A DNA stretch of 64,000 bases from an uncultured Duncaniella sp. (GCF_910578445.1 NZ_CAJTQC010000002.1:1-64000); one strand, 5' to 3'. Numbered from the stretch's first letter, positions 47,181 through 56,472 are shown. The notes: generated from the sequence alone by a model not told the origin. Translations and numbers: made by a program.

Positions 47181-48428
47181 ATGAAAGACCTTTGGCAGAA
47201 AAAAATACAGGATAAAATGGCCGATTTCGAAGTCGAAGAACCCGAAGGGCTCTGGGACTTAATCGAACAGCGCCATAAGTCAATGTCGGAATCCCCGGAG
47301 GCAGCTGAGACCGGGAGCAGGCCTGCAATTGTTGTCTTCGGCGCTCGATTGCGCGCTTTGGCTGCTGTTTTGGCACTACTTTTAGGCTGTGCAGGGCTTT
47401 GGCTGATCTTGGGTGGTCATGAAGCGGAGATTGCAAATTCGCCTGCTTACTATACCGATTCCGAGCCTGTGGTTATGGAATCTGTAGATGTCCAATTGGC
47501 TGAACAGCTTGCAAAAATATCTGACAAGGTGATTGCCTGTTCCCATGTCGATGTCAGGACTACTGAAAAACATGTAGATGTCTCGGCTGTTGATGTTGAT
47601 GCGGAGCAGACGGTTTTCCCGGATTCTGTCAACGTAGAGAAGAAAGAAGCCCCGGATCTTCCAACGGAAGCGAATAAGAGCGACAGACCTGTCAGACGGG
47701 AAGCAGAGACCTATAATTATGATAGACCTATCGTTACTAAAAGGACTTCACGGTTGACTTTCGGGCTTTATGCTTCAGGCGGAAATTCGTCATCGATTGG
47801 CAGGACTTCTTCGCCGCAGCCTGTTTCAGAACCGGGAGTCGGAATTGACCAATACATGTGGGCGGACGATCCTATGCTTGGCATAATCCTGCTTAATCGT
47901 GGCAACGAACTTAAGACATCAATCAAACATCGGCAGCCGGTGCGCTTCGGACTTTCGTTGCGATATGATTTCAATGACAGATTGGGCATCGAGAGCGGTC
48001 TGACCTACACAAAACTTGATTCCGACATGAGAGAGGGGAGTGATAAGCATTATTTCGTAGGAAATCAGTCGCTCCATTATGTCGGAATTCCTGTCAATCT
48101 GAAATACCGTCTGTTCACATGGAAATTTATCGATCTCTATGCTTCGGCGGGAGGAATGGTCGAGAAGTGTGTTTCGGCATCGCAGACAAGAAACTATGTG
48201 ATTGAAAATGTCGTGAAATCAAGTGAGACAGACGATTTGAAAGTCAAGCCTCTGCAATGGTCGGTTAATGCGTCGGCAGGTGTGCAGTTCCGCCTTACAA
48301 AATTTATGGGTGTTTATGCCGAGCCGGGTATCGCTTATTATTTTGATGACGGTTCTGATGTCAGGACCATCTATAAGGAAAAACCTGTGAATTTTAATCT
48401 GAATCTGGGTCTGAGGTTTGAACTTTAA
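47181..48428 (+). CDS. Predicted anti-sigma-like protein with outer-membrane barrel domain
   Basis: This 415-residue protein has an N-terminal cytoplasmic helix region (MKDLWQKKIQDKMADFEVEE, then PEGLWDLIEQ), one membrane helix (LRALAAVLALLLGCAGLWLIL), a Val/Asp-rich periplasmic linker and a C-terminal beta-barrel-like domain (RFGLSLRYDFNDRLGIESGL to FNLNLGLRFEL). The start after an ECF sigma gene and the first 50 residues fit a sigma-binding partner. A small barrel-type domain tethered by a single inner-membrane helix is odd. I prefer ATG 47181 to ATG 47157 because the latter overlaps the sigma gene and adds no family sequence. Confidence 0.72.
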   Translation: MKDLWQKKIQDKMADFEVEEPEGLWDLIEQRHKSMSESPEAAETGSRPAIVVFGARLRALAAVLALLLGCAGLWLILGGHEAEIANSPAYYTDSEPVVMESVDVQLAEQLAKISDKVIACSHVDVRTTEKHVDVSAVDVDAEQTVFPDSVNVEKKEAPDLPTEANKSDRPVRREAETYNYDRPIVTKRTSRLTFGLYASGGNSSSIGRTSSPQPVSEPGVGIDQYMWADDPMLGIILLNRGNELKTSIKHRQPVRFGLSLRYDFNDRLGIESGLTYTKLDSDMREGSDKHYFVGNQSLHYVGIPVNLKYRLFTWKFIDLYASAGGMVEKCVSASQTRNYVIENVVKSSETDDLKVKPLQWSVNASAGVQFRLTKFMGVYAEPGIAYYFDDGSDVRTIYKEKPVNFNLNLGLRFEL

Positions 48429-48439
48429 TTCAGTTTTTG

Positions 48440-49483
48440 TCAGGCTCTTTTTCGCCCTCGCAGTAAAATCCAGATTACTACTGGCGCACCGATAATCGGA
48501 GTGACCGCATTGACCGGAAGTATGGAATTGACCGGAAGCACGCAGAGCAGGTTGCAGCATAGAGTGACCCCTCCTCCCACGAGAATTGTCGCCGGCATTA
48601 GTGTGCGGTGGTCATCTGTCCTGAAGATAAGGCGGGCGATATGAGGGACAGCCAGTCCGATGAATGATACCGGCCCGCAGAAAGCCGTGATTGCAGCTGT
48701 CAGGATTCCGGTGGCGAGAAGCAGCACGTTGCGGACTCTGCCTATGTTGACACCGAGGTTGCGAGCATAGCCGTCGCCGAGGAGAATAAGATTGAGAGGC
48801 TTCACCAGAAGCAGTGCTATGACAAGGCCTGCGGTCGTAAGCCCCACGAAGAGTGGCAGCTGTGACAGGGAGACTCCGTTGAATGTGCTCATTCCCCACA
48901 TGACATAACTTTGAACCCCTTCGGCAGTCGAGACATAATTCAGAAGCATGATTGCCGACGAGACAAGATAGCCGATCATGATGCCGGTTATCAGGAGCAT
49001 CAGGTCGTTTTTCAGCACGGTTGACAGCGATAGCAGTATTGCCATAATCAGCAGGCTTCCGAAAAAAGCGCCCGTGATTACGGCTGCATATCCCCCGATG
49101 GAGACAGTTCCGGCCGAGATTGTACCGCCGAGCAGGAGCATGACCAAGGCCACTCCAAGACTTGCGCCCGAGCTTATTCCAAGAATCGAAGGGCCTGCCA
49201 GCGGATTGCGGAATGCGGTCTGGAGCAAAAGGCCGGAGACCGCAAGTCCCGCTCCTGCCAGCAGTGCGGTGACTGCCATCGGCAACCTGCTCCCGAGTAC
49301 GATGAATTCAGCCGTTCCTCCGTCACTGCGGCCCATAAGTATGCCGGAAACTTCGCTGGCCGACAGATTGACCGAACCGATGTAGAGGTTCATGACAAAC
49401 AGGATGAGGACAGTGACGGTTGTTATGATAAATTTCATAGCGGATTGGTGTAGACGGGTGATTTTGATGCCGGCAGTCAGCAT
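48440..49483 (-). CDS. btuC: FecCD/BtuC-family ABC transporter permease
   Basis: This 347-residue protein has about ten membrane helices and the family segments LRLP-like SRLPMAVTALLAGAGLAVSG, LLLQTAFRNPLAGPSILGIS, SGASLG, and CGPVSFIGLAVPHIARLIF. It moves cobalamin or a siderophore across the inner membrane. Its place in a riboswitch-led operon points to cobalamin. An alternative start is the ATG at 49438 (MKFIITT). No ATPase gene follows: the next gene is convergent and ends at 48428. Confidence 0.9.
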   Translation of the reverse strand: MLTAGIKITRLHQSAMKFIITTVTVLILFVMNLYIGSVNLSASEVSGILMGRSDGGTAEFIVLGSRLPMAVTALLAGAGLAVSGLLLQTAFRNPLAGPSILGISSGASLGVALVMLLLGGTISAGTVSIGGYAAVITGAFFGSLLIMAILLSLSTVLKNDLMLLITGIMIGYLVSSAIMLLNYVSTAEGVQSYVMWGMSTFNGVSLSQLPLFVGLTTAGLVIALLLVKPLNLILLGDGYARNLGVNIGRVRNVLLLATGILTAAITAFCGPVSFIGLAVPHIARLIFRTDDHRTLMPATILVGGGVTLCCNLLCVLPVNSILPVNAVTPIIGAPVVIWILLRGRKRA

Positions 49484-49497
49484 ATATCTGAAACCTT

Positions 49498-50640
49498 TTA
49501 AGGTTTCAATGGAGTGAAATATCTGTTTTTGTATTCCGGATCGGAGATTTCCGGATGGATGATGCTTATTAAATCCTTCAGCAGCCAGTGTGGATGAAAG
49601 GGTGTTTGTTCGTAGTAGTTGATTTTTTCGGTGTTACACCCATAGACTCTTCCGTCTTTCAGTGGTTTGAATTGTCCGTAGATGGGGCTGTCGGATGCAA
49701 GCTCGCTTAAAGTTTTGTCTGTGGCTTGTCCGTAGCGAAGAATCCATATATCGGCGTTGCCGGCTTCGTGTAGAACCTGTTCGCCGGATACTCCGATGCT
49801 TCCGGCTTTTCCTGCGCCGTCAAAAGGATTGCTGCCTCCTGCATCTTTAATGTATCGTCCCATAGTTGAATTGGCTGACGGCACATACCAGCTGTTGCCG
49901 TAGAGACGGTCTATCATGACTTTCGGACGGTAGCTCACGGTGTCGGTAAGCGCGATGAGCCGTTTGTATTCCTGTTCGATATTTTCGAACATTTCGGCAG
50001 CCTGTGTTTCTGTTCCGAAAAGTATGCCGTAGAACTTCATCCATTCCGTGCGTCCGAGTGGAGAACTTTCCATGTAGTCGGCACATTCGATGATGGGTAT
50101 TCCCATCTGGCCTATTTTGCCGTAGTTGCCTGAATTTTCAAAGGGGGAGAGGAGAATGGCATCAGGGTTGAGCTGTATGATGCGTTCGAGGTTTGGTGTG
50201 TAGCTGTTGCCGCAGTCGGCCACCTTGCCGTCGGCTATCCGTTTGAGCAGTTCGGGATTGTGGATATATTGGGTGTCACACACTCCACCGATGGCTTCGC
50301 GTGCGCCGAGCTCGCCGACGAGCGACTGGTGGACTGTCGAATAGATGAGTGCATTTTTGAGCGGCACTCTGATTACTGTCCCTTCCGGAATCCCATTGAG
50401 CGTATTGATGCTGTCGGGAACAAGAAGATAGGTATGGAGTGTTTTCGTAGTGTCCCACGGATTGCGGACGGTTGCCTTGACAAAACCGTCATACCGTTCG
50501 AGTGTGAGATTCCGGGCATAGTCGAGATGGAGCGTGTCGGAATCCCCGGAAATGGAATTAAGGCTATTGCCCCTTTTGCACGAGTGCATGAGGGGCAATA
50601 GCAGGACAGCTATAAGAGATAGAAAAATTGAATGTCTCAT
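49498..50640 (-). CDS. btuF: Cobalamin-type ABC substrate-binding lipoprotein
   Basis: This 380-residue protein has a lipobox (LLPLMHSCKRGNS) and the FecB/BtuF pattern: GGVCDTQYIHNPELLKRI, ERIIQLNPDAILLSPFEN, PIIECADYMESSPLGRTEWM, RPKVMIDRLYGNSWYVP and a long backbone helix. It would hand cobalamin from the periplasm to BtuC. It is 10 bases after btuG and 14 before btuC. Confidence 0.87.
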   Translation of the reverse strand: MRHSIFLSLIAVLLLPLMHSCKRGNSLNSISGDSDTLHLDYARNLTLERYDGFVKATVRNPWDTTKTLHTYLLVPDSINTLNGIPEGTVIRVPLKNALIYSTVHQSLVGELGAREAIGGVCDTQYIHNPELLKRIADGKVADCGNSYTPNLERIIQLNPDAILLSPFENSGNYGKIGQMGIPIIECADYMESSPLGRTEWMKFYGILFGTETQAAEMFENIEQEYKRLIALTDTVSYRPKVMIDRLYGNSWYVPSANSTMGRYIKDAGGSNPFDGAGKAGSIGVSGEQVLHEAGNADIWILRYGQATDKTLSELASDSPIYGQFKPLKDGRVYGCNTEKINYYEQTPFHPHWLLKDLISIIHPEISDPEYKNRYFTPLKP

Positions 50641-50650
50641 TATATGATTT

Positions 50651-51706
50651 TCAGAATACGAAGCATCCGGCTCCGATACCTACGTTATACTGGTCGACAA
50701 AACTGCCTGATGCGGTGTATTCATTGACGATACAGGGCTCTTTGTAACCAAAGGGTATGGAGTAGCTTGCAACGAAGATGTTGTTTGTGGCAGGGTTGAC
50801 ACCTATTGCGGTCGGAGTGATGAGCTTGTCAAGTTTAAGCTCGGTTTTCTTTCCGCTTGCGATGTCATACGCCCAGTAGGTAGGAGTGGCATACGGATCG
50901 TTGATGGTGTAGAGTGTATTCCCGTTGATTGCCATCAATGCTGCTTCGAAGAGCGGTTCAACGCTGTTGTCAGATTTGATGCGTTTGAGCGTAGGGTTCA
51001 CGTCCTTGTAGTTGCCGGTGCAGATGACAAATACCTCGCGTCCGTTTGTGACGAGTTTGTTGGTGTTGATGCCTGCATCGATTTTTGCTTCCTCTGTGAA
51101 GGTCGGGATATTGATTTTCGATACATAGCCGTCAACACAGTTGTTAGAGGTGTTATATCCGTCGGAAACGGCTACATAAAGATAATTGCCTGCGATTCCG
51201 AGTTCTTCCGGACATGGGCCGAGTTTGAGTGTCTTGTCGATAGACAGCGAAAGGGTGTCGATACGTGCCACATAGCCGTCAAACATTGTGACGTAGACAT
51301 AGCCGTCTTTTGCGGTGAGGCTGCGCGGAGAGCTTCCTTCGCCGGTAGGCTTGATTGTCTGGATTGATTTCATGGTGACGGGATTGACCACTTCGATGAT
51401 GTCTGACTGGGTTACGGCTACGTAGAGCTTGCTGCCGTGGATAATTGCACCCTGAGGAGTGTCGCCGAGGACACGTCCGTTTGCTTCGCGGAATACATTA
51501 TTGGTCACCGTGCCTGTTGCCATGTCGATTGACGAGAGGCTGCCGGGGATATTGCCCGACATATTGCCGTTGTTGAGCACGAGTACGGTCTTTCCGGCAT
51601 AAAATCCGGGTACGTCATCGGGGCGAGCGTCATTATCGTCATCATCGCTGCAAGCTGTGAAAGAGAGTGCGCAGAGTGCAAGAGCAAAATATTTGCTTAG
51701 TTTCAT
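50651..51706 (-). CDS. btuG: BtuG-type surface cobalamin-binding lipoprotein (beta-propeller)
   Basis: This 351-residue protein has lipobox ALCALSFTACSDDDDND with a strong surface-export signal. Repeated YncE/DUF5074-like beta-propeller blades follow (GSKLYVAVTQSDIIEVVNPV, KDGYVYVTMFDGYVARIDTL, GNYLYVAVSDGYNTSNNCVD). In Bacteroides, BtuG caps the BtuB barrel and captures cobalamin with very high affinity. The place directly after btuB and behind a cobalamin riboswitch supports this. I start at ATG 51706 (MKLSKYF). Confidence 0.82.
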   Translation of the reverse strand: MKLSKYFALALCALSFTACSDDDDNDARPDDVPGFYAGKTVLVLNNGNMSGNIPGSLSSIDMATGTVTNNVFREANGRVLGDTPQGAIIHGSKLYVAVTQSDIIEVVNPVTMKSIQTIKPTGEGSSPRSLTAKDGYVYVTMFDGYVARIDTLSLSIDKTLKLGPCPEELGIAGNYLYVAVSDGYNTSNNCVDGYVSKINIPTFTEEAKIDAGINTNKLVTNGREVFVICTGNYKDVNPTLKRIKSDNSVEPLFEAALMAINGNTLYTINDPYATPTYWAYDIASGKKTELKLDKLITPTAIGVNPATNNIFVASYSIPFGYKEPCIVNEYTASGSFVDQYNVGIGAGCFVF

Positions 51707-51761
51707 AATTGTGATTGGAATAAAAGTGATTACGGTTTGAATTATAGTGTTGGATATCCTT

Positions 51762-53777
51762 TTACAGTGTGAATTTAAGAGAGACACGCCAAGAGCGTCC
51801 CGGCATTGGATAGCGCGCCACGACCACATACTGGCGGTCAAGAAGGTTCATGAGGTCTCCGCGCAGTTCAAAGTCGTGCCCCTTGAATCCGAATACACGG
51901 TAGGCTGTAAGCCCCACGTCGGCATAGCCTCCGAGACGGGTGTCGGGATTGTTGTTGTTTGTAGCGTAGCGTCCGCTGACGGCGGTCGTGTGGACCGACA
52001 GATTGACCCACGGATTCTCATAGCTGACTGTTACGTTGCCTGAATGACGCGGGATGTAGGCAATCTGTTTCTTGTACTCTGTGACCTGTGAAGGGGTGCG
52101 AGGTTCAGCCCGCTGATAGCTGTAATTTCCGGTGAGAAGTATCTGTTGCCGGCGTCCGACGTTAAATGTCGCGGTTTCGGTGAGGTCGACTCCTATCATG
52201 CGGGCCTTGTCGAGATTGACAACGGTCCAGACGAACATATTGTAGGGTATGGCGACGATTTTGTCCTTGACTTGGTTGACATACGCGTCGGCGGTGATTT
52301 CAAGGTCAGGAAGCCATGAGAGCGATGGTAGGCGATAGGTCACACCGACGTTGAACTGGTTGGCTGTCTCTGGCTTTACTTCCGGATTGCCGTAGTGATA
52401 AAAGTAGGTTTCGTTGAAGGTCGGCATGCGGAAGATGTTCTTATAGGACAGGCGCACGAAGAACATCTCATCAGCGAACGGCTGCACCGAGACGCTTGCC
52501 GAGGGTGAGAGGCGGCTGTAATCGTGTGCCCCTTCGCCGATTTTCGCGCTGTTGTCGTAGATTGAGCCGAGAATGCGGGCCGATGCGGTCAGACGGCGGC
52601 TTCGGTAGCGCGCGGTGAGCGATTGCAGGATGCTGTTACGGCGCGGATAGGTCTCGGTGGTCAGGTTGCTGTTAAGATTGTTGAAGAAATAGTCGGCAGA
52701 ATAGTCCAACGCCCATTTTTCGTTCGGAAGGAAGAGCACACAGGCACTTGCGTAGGCTTCGCGCTGCCAGTAGTTCTGGTTAAGCTCGCCACCGGGATAT
52801 TTGCCGTTCTCGTCGTGATAGAGCGATGAGGCCCAGTTGAATTTTCCGTGAAGCTGGAGCGACCATTTTGAGTTGAAGGCATTGCGGTATTGTAGCTGCC
52901 CGAAGAAGTTGCGGTCGCGCAGTGTCTCATGGTTTTCGTTGCTGTAGTAGATTGCCGGCCCGGGTATCTGGCGGTCGTTGTCATAGTAATAGAGTTTTGC
53001 GCTGAGGTTCGACCGGCTGTCAGGAGTCCAGATGGCGTTGAGTTCGCCATGACCGCTGTTCATGCGTGAATTGTTTCGGCGCTCGGTAGTGGTGTACTGA
53101 CCGTTTTTGAGGCGGAAAGGATAGTCGTTTTCAGCGTAAGTATAGTCACCGATAAGATTCATCGAGAACTTTTCGGTGAAAGATTTGCCTATGCGGACGT
53201 AGGGATTGACATAACCGAAAGAACCGTATTTCACCTGCGCCGTGAGGTCGAGTGGCTTATCGGGGTCGGGGCGACGGAAACTTGAGATGCTGAACGAGGC
53301 CGCCGAGGCTGCTACACGCGCCGGCATGAAGATGTCGTCGTTGTCGCCTATGACCATTGAGAGGGATTCCACGTTGTCGAGCGAGTAGCGTGCCACGTCT
53401 ACTTCGCCACTCTGACAGTCGCTCAGGACGATGCCGTCGTAGACAACTGCCGTGTGCTGTGAGCCGAGACCGCGTACCGAAACTGTTTTCAGCCCTCCGA
53501 GTCCTCCGTAGTCGCGTAGGTTCACTCCGGGCAAGCGGTGGATTGCATCGGAGATGTCTGTCACACCGAGCCGGTTGAACTCTTTTTCATTGAGGTTGAA
53601 CACCGGTGCGGAGCTTTTGATTGATTTTTTGGTGTGGGTCTGAACGACCTCCACTGTGTCAAGCTCTATCGTTGACGGTGTCTGGGCACGACAAATCTGC
53701 GGGACGAGAGCCAGAACCGGCACTGCCACGCAGGATAAACAGCGTATGTAGCGTAGAATGAAATTATTTGTGATCAT
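51762..53777 (-). CDS. btuB: TonB-dependent cobalamin receptor BtuB
   Basis: This 671-residue receptor has a signal peptide (MITNNFILRYIRCLSCVAVP..RAQ), a likely TonB box (IELDTVEVVQT), a plug (SDAIHRLPGVNLRDYGGLGG, LKTVSVRGLGSQHTAVVYDG) and a 22-strand barrel ending in SWRVSLKFTL. It lacks the N-terminal carboxypeptidase-like domain seen in SusC proteins. I prefer ATG 53777 over ATG 53819, which lies one base from the riboswitch and adds a Phe-rich start with no family support. Expression should fall when cobalamin is plentiful. Confidence 0.9.
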   Translation of the reverse strand: MITNNFILRYIRCLSCVAVPVLALVPQICRAQTPSTIELDTVEVVQTHTKKSIKSSAPVFNLNEKEFNRLGVTDISDAIHRLPGVNLRDYGGLGGLKTVSVRGLGSQHTAVVYDGIVLSDCQSGEVDVARYSLDNVESLSMVIGDNDDIFMPARVAASAASFSISSFRRPDPDKPLDLTAQVKYGSFGYVNPYVRIGKSFTEKFSMNLIGDYTYAENDYPFRLKNGQYTTTERRNNSRMNSGHGELNAIWTPDSRSNLSAKLYYYDNDRQIPGPAIYYSNENHETLRDRNFFGQLQYRNAFNSKWSLQLHGKFNWASSLYHDENGKYPGGELNQNYWQREAYASACVLFLPNEKWALDYSADYFFNNLNSNLTTETYPRRNSILQSLTARYRSRRLTASARILGSIYDNSAKIGEGAHDYSRLSPSASVSVQPFADEMFFVRLSYKNIFRMPTFNETYFYHYGNPEVKPETANQFNVGVTYRLPSLSWLPDLEITADAYVNQVKDKIVAIPYNMFVWTVVNLDKARMIGVDLTETATFNVGRRQQILLTGNYSYQRAEPRTPSQVTEYKKQIAYIPRHSGNVTVSYENPWVNLSVHTTAVSGRYATNNNNPDTRLGGYADVGLTAYRVFGFKGHDFELRGDLMNLLDRQYVVVARYPMPGRSWRVSLKFTL

Positions 53778-53820
53778 GTCTTCTCGTCCTCGAAAGAAAA
53801 ACATCATTAGTAGTGACATT

Positions 53821-54010
53821 GGCAGGTCTTCGGACTTATTCCGGGCTTTTCTTCAGAACGCCTTCCCATGACCGTTATCCGTCCACAGTGGCATGTATCT
53901 GAGCCCATTGTTATTGGAAATTACCGCAGCGGGACTGTCCGGGATTCTCACCCGTGTTCCCTTTTAATCGGAATGATGCAATCAGTCATGCACGCCTCCG
54001 AACCAATGAG
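53821..54010 (-). ncRNA. Cobalamin riboswitch
   Basis: Read on the minus strand the region contains the family's conserved blocks. These are GGGAACACGGGTGAGAATCC, GGACAGTCCCGCTGCGGTAA, GAGCCATGC-like GGCTCAGATACATGCCAC, and the 3' end AGTCCGAAGACCTGCC (B12 box region). It ends directly before the btuB starts at 53819 and 53777, so ligand binding probably hides the ribosome site or start. Confidence 0.92.
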
Positions 54011-54014
54011 AGTG

Positions 54015-54048
54015 CAAAATTACACAAAAATTCAGAATAGCAAACCAA
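54015..54048 (-). promoter_or_regulatory. Promoter of the btu operon
   Basis: On the minus strand TAATTTTG (54022-54015) is preceded by TTTGC about 18 bases upstream (near 54045). The transcript would begin a few bases before the riboswitch. Confidence 0.6.
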
Positions 54049-54094
54049 AAATTCGGATTTTATGAGATTGTATTTTTTTGTCATTGAAATTGAG

Positions 54095-54102
54095 TAATTT
54101 TG
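54095..54102 (+). promoter_or_regulatory. -7 box upstream of the DUF3737 gene
   Basis: TAATTTTG lies about 87 bases before the start at 54189. A TTG lies near 54068, with a spacer longer than usual, so support is moderate. Confidence 0.35.
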
Positions 54103-54188
54103 TGCTATTGAATTTAAGAGGCTGTTGAATAAGAATTTTTAAGTATACTTTTAAAGAAAAGCGGCACACTATCAGTTAACTTCGGAAT

Positions 54189-55049
54189 ATGGAAAAAAGT
54201 AATATAAAGGAATTAAAAGATAAGGAATTCGGGGGTGAACGCCCGTTGTTTGCATCCCATTGTCTTCGACTTGAGAATGTCACGTTTCATGCCGGTGAAT
54301 CGGCGCTGAAATGCTGTGGCGATATTGTCGCTGACCGCTGTACTTTTGAAGGTAAATACCCTTTCTGGCATGTCGACGGTTTTGAGGTGAAAGATTGTCT
54401 TTTCACACCCGGTGCGCGTGCGGCGCTGTGGTATTCGCGCAATCTTGTCATGACCGACACTCTTGTCGAAGCTCCCAAGATGTTTCGTGAGATGGACAAT
54501 CTGTCGCTTGCTAATGTCCGCATTCCCGATGCGCAGGAGACATTGTGGCATTGCCGTGGTGTAAAGCTGCGCAATGTTGAGGTCGCAAATGCCGACTACC
54601 TCTTCATGCACTCGTCGGATATAGATATTGACAATTACCGCCAGCAGGGCAACTATTCGTTTCAGTATTGCCGTGACGTTGTGATACGCAATGCAGTCAT
54701 AGATTCCAAAGATGCGTTCTGGAATACGGAGAACGTTACAGTCTACGACTCGGAGCTCACAGGCGAATATCTTGGCTGGCATTCACGGAATCTGAGGCTT
54801 GTCCGCTGTCGGATTTCGGGCACACAGCCGCTCTGCTACTGTGAGAATCTCGTGATGGAAGACTGTCAGATGGGCGACGATGCCGACCTTGCTTTTGAGG
54901 ACTCGTCGCTTCAGGCCGTGATTAATTCCAGCATAGTCAGTGTCAAAAATCCCCGTAGCGGTTCGATAAAGGCGCTTGCAATCGGCGAGACTATCCTTGA
55001 TGAAAATCTCCTTGCTCCGGGCGATTGTAAGATTGTCACGGAAATATAA
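54189..55049 (+). CDS. DUF3737 family beta-helix protein
   Basis: This 286-residue protein has short repeats of the form 'xxxVxxxCxFxGxxxxW' (ADRCTFEGKYPFWHVDG, VKDCLFTPGARAALWYSR, IDNYRQQGNYSFQYCRD, VYDSELTGEYLGWHSRNLR). These are typical of DUF3737, a right-handed beta-helix. Trp and Cys are frequent at repeat turns. It has no signal peptide. Function is unknown. It often lies next to a MalY/PatB-type lyase, as here (190 bases upstream of it). Confidence 0.85.
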   Translation: MEKSNIKELKDKEFGGERPLFASHCLRLENVTFHAGESALKCCGDIVADRCTFEGKYPFWHVDGFEVKDCLFTPGARAALWYSRNLVMTDTLVEAPKMFREMDNLSLANVRIPDAQETLWHCRGVKLRNVEVANADYLFMHSSDIDIDNYRQQGNYSFQYCRDVVIRNAVIDSKDAFWNTENVTVYDSELTGEYLGWHSRNLRLVRCRISGTQPLCYCENLVMEDCQMGDDADLAFEDSSLQAVINSSIVSVKNPRSGSIKALAIGETILDENLLAPGDCKIVTEI

Positions 55050-55083
55050 ATAACAAAAAGCTCGGTAACTCTTGAAAATTAAC

Positions 55084-55239
55084 TATATTTGAAGTGCGTT
55101 TTATCGAAAGGGAAAATCAATGGGCGATGGTCGATATGTCGCCAACCTGATTTTCCCGGCTATAGCTGCAAGAAGTATGGATGCTTCTTTCAGGGTTACT
55201 TTCTCGAAAATATGAACTGCTAATTTTAAAGAGTTACTT
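55084..55239 (+). promoter_or_regulatory. Promoter and structured leader of the PatB gene
   Basis: TATATTTG (55084-55091) is a -7 box. The leader then folds: GGGAAAATCA (55110-55119) pairs perfectly with TGATTTTCCC (55148-55157), enclosing GGCGA (55123-55127) with TCGCC (55139-55143). A second stem AAGAAG/CTTCTT lies at 55170-55189. The compact two-stem form before an amino-acid lyase resembles a riboswitch or attenuator, but I do not recognise a named class. Confidence 0.5.
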
Positions 55240-56403
55240 ATGGCTAAGGATTTTAATTTTGACAAGATTGTGCTCCGCAGGGGGGCAGGGTCTTTGAAAT
55301 GGGACTCGCGTCACGATGTGATTCCTCTGTGGGTTGCCGACATGGACTTTCAGGCTGCTCCCTGTATCCTTGAGGCGCTCCGGCGTCGTGTGGACCACGG
55401 TGTGTTTGGCTATACGTATGTGGACGAAAACTACTATGATGCGCTTATCGACTGGTTCAGCTCGCGCCATCTCTACACGTTCGACCGCAGTGACGTGATT
55501 TACATTCCCGGTATCGTGCCTGCTCTCTCGGCCATAGTCAAGGCTCTTGCTCCTGCCGGGTCGGGAGTAATTGTCCAGACACCGGTCTATAATTGTTTCT
55601 TTTCTTCGATTCGGAACAACGGTTGCCGCGTGGTCGAGAATCCTTTGTTGCGCAAGGAACTGTCGGATAACGAATTTACCTATGTCATGGATCTGGAGGG
55701 TCTTGAACGTCTTGCGTCTGATCCGGCCAATGTCCTGATGCTGCTGTGTAATCCTCATAACCCGGCCGGACGTGCATGGACGCGCGAGGAACTCGAGGCA
55801 GTGCGCGACATCTGTCAGCGCCACGGAGTGACTGTCGTAAGCGATGAGATACACAATGAACTCACGATGCCGGGTTACCGCTATGTGCCTTACGGGACTG
55901 TCGACCGCAAGGCTACGGTGTGTGTTTCTCCTTCGAAATCGTTTAATATCGCAGGTTTGCAGATTGCCAATATAATAGCGCCTGATTCCACAAAGCGTTC
56001 GCGCATAGATCGTGCGGTCAACGATAACGAAGTCTGTGATGTCAATCCGTTTGGAGTCGTTGCGCTCCGTGCGGCATACTCTTCGGAAGGAGAGGAGTGG
56101 CTGGAGGCTTTGAAGGTCTATCTCCATGAAAATTATCTTTTCTTCCGCGAATATCTCGGACGCAGACTTCCGCAGTGTCCTGTCGCACGGCTTGAAGCGA
56201 CTTATCTTCCGTGGGTGGACATCTCAGCTCTCGGCATCGGTTCTGACGAACTTGTCAAGAAGGTTCTCGATGAGGCCCGGGTGTGGCTGAATTCGGGAGT
56301 GATGTATGGTGTCGACGGTTATGTGCGTTTCAACATAGCCTGTCCGCGCAACACTCTTGAGGAAGGTCTCGAACGCCTGTGCGATCTTCTCGTGAAGGCT
56401 TGA
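55240..56403 (+). CDS. patB: MalY/PatB family C-S lyase / aminotransferase
   Basis: This 387-residue PLP enzyme of fold type I has DVIPLWVADMDFQAAPCILE, PGIVPALSAIVKAL, LCNPHNPAGRAWTREEL, VVSDEIHNEL, and the PLP lysine in VSPSKSFNIAGLQIAN near residue 232. The C-terminal RFNIACPR arginine binds the substrate carboxylate. It likely splits cystathionine or cysteine conjugates to a thiol, ammonia and pyruvate. It sits between DUF3737 and a MATE pump. Confidence 0.9.
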   Translation: MAKDFNFDKIVLRRGAGSLKWDSRHDVIPLWVADMDFQAAPCILEALRRRVDHGVFGYTYVDENYYDALIDWFSSRHLYTFDRSDVIYIPGIVPALSAIVKALAPAGSGVIVQTPVYNCFFSSIRNNGCRVVENPLLRKELSDNEFTYVMDLEGLERLASDPANVLMLLCNPHNPAGRAWTREELEAVRDICQRHGVTVVSDEIHNELTMPGYRYVPYGTVDRKATVCVSPSKSFNIAGLQIANIIAPDSTKRSRIDRAVNDNEVCDVNPFGVVALRAAYSSEGEEWLEALKVYLHENYLFFREYLGRRLPQCPVARLEATYLPWVDISALGIGSDELVKKVLDEARVWLNSGVMYGVDGYVRFNIACPRNTLEEGLERLCDLLVKA

Positions 56404-56472
56404 AAAAATCAAAATCAAGTATGGTGTCCGGGCTATATGGTCCGGACACCGCAATCTTATCGTATTTCATTA

